From contig NZ_SOZE01000009.1 of the NCBI RefSeq assembly GCF_004519315.1, positions 124,001-188,000 of the forward strand: a DNA stretch of 64,000 nucleotides, in the 5' to 3' direction. The notes beneath the pieces were generated by a model. That model searched no databases and had not been told where the DNA came from. It was given only the letters and a program-made list of their open reading frames with translations. The first letter of the stretch is position 1, and each line of letters opens with the position of its first letter. The position numbers were made by a program, and so were the translations under genes. This DNA comes from Mucilaginibacter psychrotolerans (GTDB taxonomy: Bacteria; Bacteroidota; Bacteroidia; Sphingobacteriales; Sphingobacteriaceae). This document shows, piece by piece, positions 62,803 to 64,000 of the stretch.

Positions 62803-64000
62803 ATGAAAGAGAATATACTCATAGTAGAAGATGAATTTATAGTCGCAAATGACCTTAAGATCAAACTCACCAAAGCCGGATATTCTGTTTGCGGAATTGC
62901 AGCCTCTGTAAAGGAAGCTGAGCAACTTATCGAAAAGCATAAGCCTACATGGGTATTACTTGATATTTTTTTGCTGAATGACTCTAAAGGCACGGATCTT
63001 GCTCCGCAGCTTGCCGCCAAAAACATTGGTTTTATATATATATCAGCTAACACGAACCAGTCTGTACTTGAAACCGCCAAAGCAACCCAGCCCTACGGCT
63101 TTTTGGTTAAGCCCTTCCGTGAAAAAGACCTGATGATCATGCTTGATATCGCGCTTCAAAAACATCAGTATAATCTCCAGATTCAGCAGCAGCGTGAGCA
63201 AATCTTTCGTATGCAATTAGAGGGACTTGCGCATTTAACCGGGCCGGTAAATCAAAAAATCGGCCGGCTTCCCTCAATAGTGCAAAGCTTTATTCCATTC
63301 GATCTTTTAAGGGTTGTTCTTCCCCCCAGAAGGGACGACGATCACTTTGGATTTGCGAGAACCGGCTACGAAGAATACCAGACCTACATAAAAAATGAAT
63401 TGGCAGCGATCTGCGGCATATCGGGGAACGACTGGACCAGTAACAAAATAAGCTTTCTTGAACTGGACGGCGGAACTATCAGCAATGGTATCGAATACCG
63501 AAAATGCCTGCTGGATGATATCTGTGAAAAGCGGTTAAATACACAATTTCGGCTTGTCTCGAGAATGTCTTTGAACTTGAGATTAAAGAATGGAGATCAC
63601 TTCGCTCTCGTCTTTTACAGCAAAAACGAAGATTCGTACACAGAAAACCATTTGAATCTGCTGCGCCGATCATCGCCTTCTTTGGAATCCATGATGCAGC
63701 TCCTTACTGATAACCAGCACCCGGTTATCGCTGAACCCCGGGATCAGTCAGCAAGACGCTCTCAGGCTGCTAAGGTATCAGCGGAAATACCAAAGTTCGA
63801 TGGTATCATAGGGAAAAGTACCGCGCTGCTATCTGTGCTTGATCAGATCAACTTAGTAGCGACATCCCCCACTTCTGTTTTGATAACAGGCGAAAGCGGA
63901 ACCGGGAAAGAACGCGTAGCCCAGTGTATTCACAAAATGTCACCCCGCGGGAAAAGCCCTTTGGTAATTGTAAACTGTGCGGCCCTGCCTGCCAACCTGA
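62803..64000 (+). CDS. Receiver-AAA+ sigma54 activator, paralogue (C-terminus beyond window)
   Basis: The frame opens at ATG 62803, right after the kinase stop, and stays open to the window edge (399 codons). The receiver ([14 protein letters not shown]) has Asp54 in LLDIFL and the Lys in LVKPFR. The middle domain resembles that of the paralogue at 46014. AAA+ begins with [18 protein letters not shown] and Walker A GESGTGKE, and the window ends in [10 protein letters not shown], before the GAFTGA loop. The DNA-binding end lies beyond the window. It is clearly the partner of the kinase directly upstream. Confidence 0.92.
   Translation, partial: MKENILIVEDEFIVANDLKIKLTKAGYSVCGIAASVKEAEQLIEKHKPTWVLLDIFLLNDSKGTDLAPQLAAKNIGFIYISANTNQSVLETAKATQPYGFLVKPFREKDLMIMLDIALQKHQYNLQIQQQREQIFRMQLEGLAHLTGPVNQKIGRLPSIVQSFIPFDLLRVVLPPRRDDDHFGFARTGYEEYQTYIKNELAAICGISGNDWTSNKISFLELDGGTISNGIEYRKCLLDDICEKRLNTQFRLVSRMSLNLRLKNGDHFALVFYSKNEDSYTENHLNLLRRSSPSLESMMQLLTDNQHPVIAEPRDQSARRSQAAKVSAEIPKFDGIIGKSTALLSVLDQINLVATSPTSVLITGESGTGKERVAQCIHKMSPRGKSPLVIVNCAALPANL

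Overview
The window reads as chromosomal DNA of a Bacteroidota bacterium, most likely Sphingobacteriaceae (Mucilaginibacter or Pedobacter type). The support is two SusC/SusD outer-membrane pairs, an ECF sigma/FecR cascade, a GldG-type ABC fusion, many TPR histidine kinases of the HisKA_2 type, and promoters carrying the Bacteroidota -7 box TAnnTTTG. No tRNA, rRNA, CRISPR array, insertion sequence or phage gene was seen.

Region 1 (1-11535, + strand) is one probable operon: the end of a SusC receptor, a SusD lipoprotein, an ABC ATPase, an ABC permease fused to a GldG-type domain, two tandem MutS-domain-V ATPases and an M16 zinc peptidase, closed by a strong hairpin. Region 2 (11943-22272, - strand) converges on it: ECF sigma factor, FecR anti-sigma factor, STN-SusC, SusD, a DUF4369/TlpA-like protein without redox cysteines, a TlpA-like thioredoxin and a lone DsbD N-terminal domain. 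Region 3 (22508-29416) holds metabolic genes: enoyl-CoA hydratase, a Tat-exported metallo-beta-lactamase-fold hydrolase, and a pyruvate oxidase-MFS-porin operon.

Region 4 (29715-64000) is dominated by signalling. There are three tandem TPR histidine kinases, a decayed kinase pseudogene, a hydrolase/acyltransferase/SDR/catalase group, and a histidine kinase plus sigma54-activator response regulator operon. After these come a 1754-residue multi-GAF sigma54 activator, an AraC regulator, another TPR kinase, and an operon of kinase, receiver-flavoprotein fusion and esterase. The window ends inside a second copy of the kinase/sigma54-activator operon.

Two regulatory patterns tie the genes together. 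First, five promoters (metallohydrolase, pyruvate oxidase, catalase, two TPR kinases) share a 28-nt element ending 20-21 nt upstream of a -7 box, which looks like one activator's regulon. Second, both kinase/sigma54-activator operons have a -24/-12 promoter preceded, at exactly 53 nt, by the same 14-nt sequence. This suggests enhancer-driven autoregulation of a duplicated two-component module.
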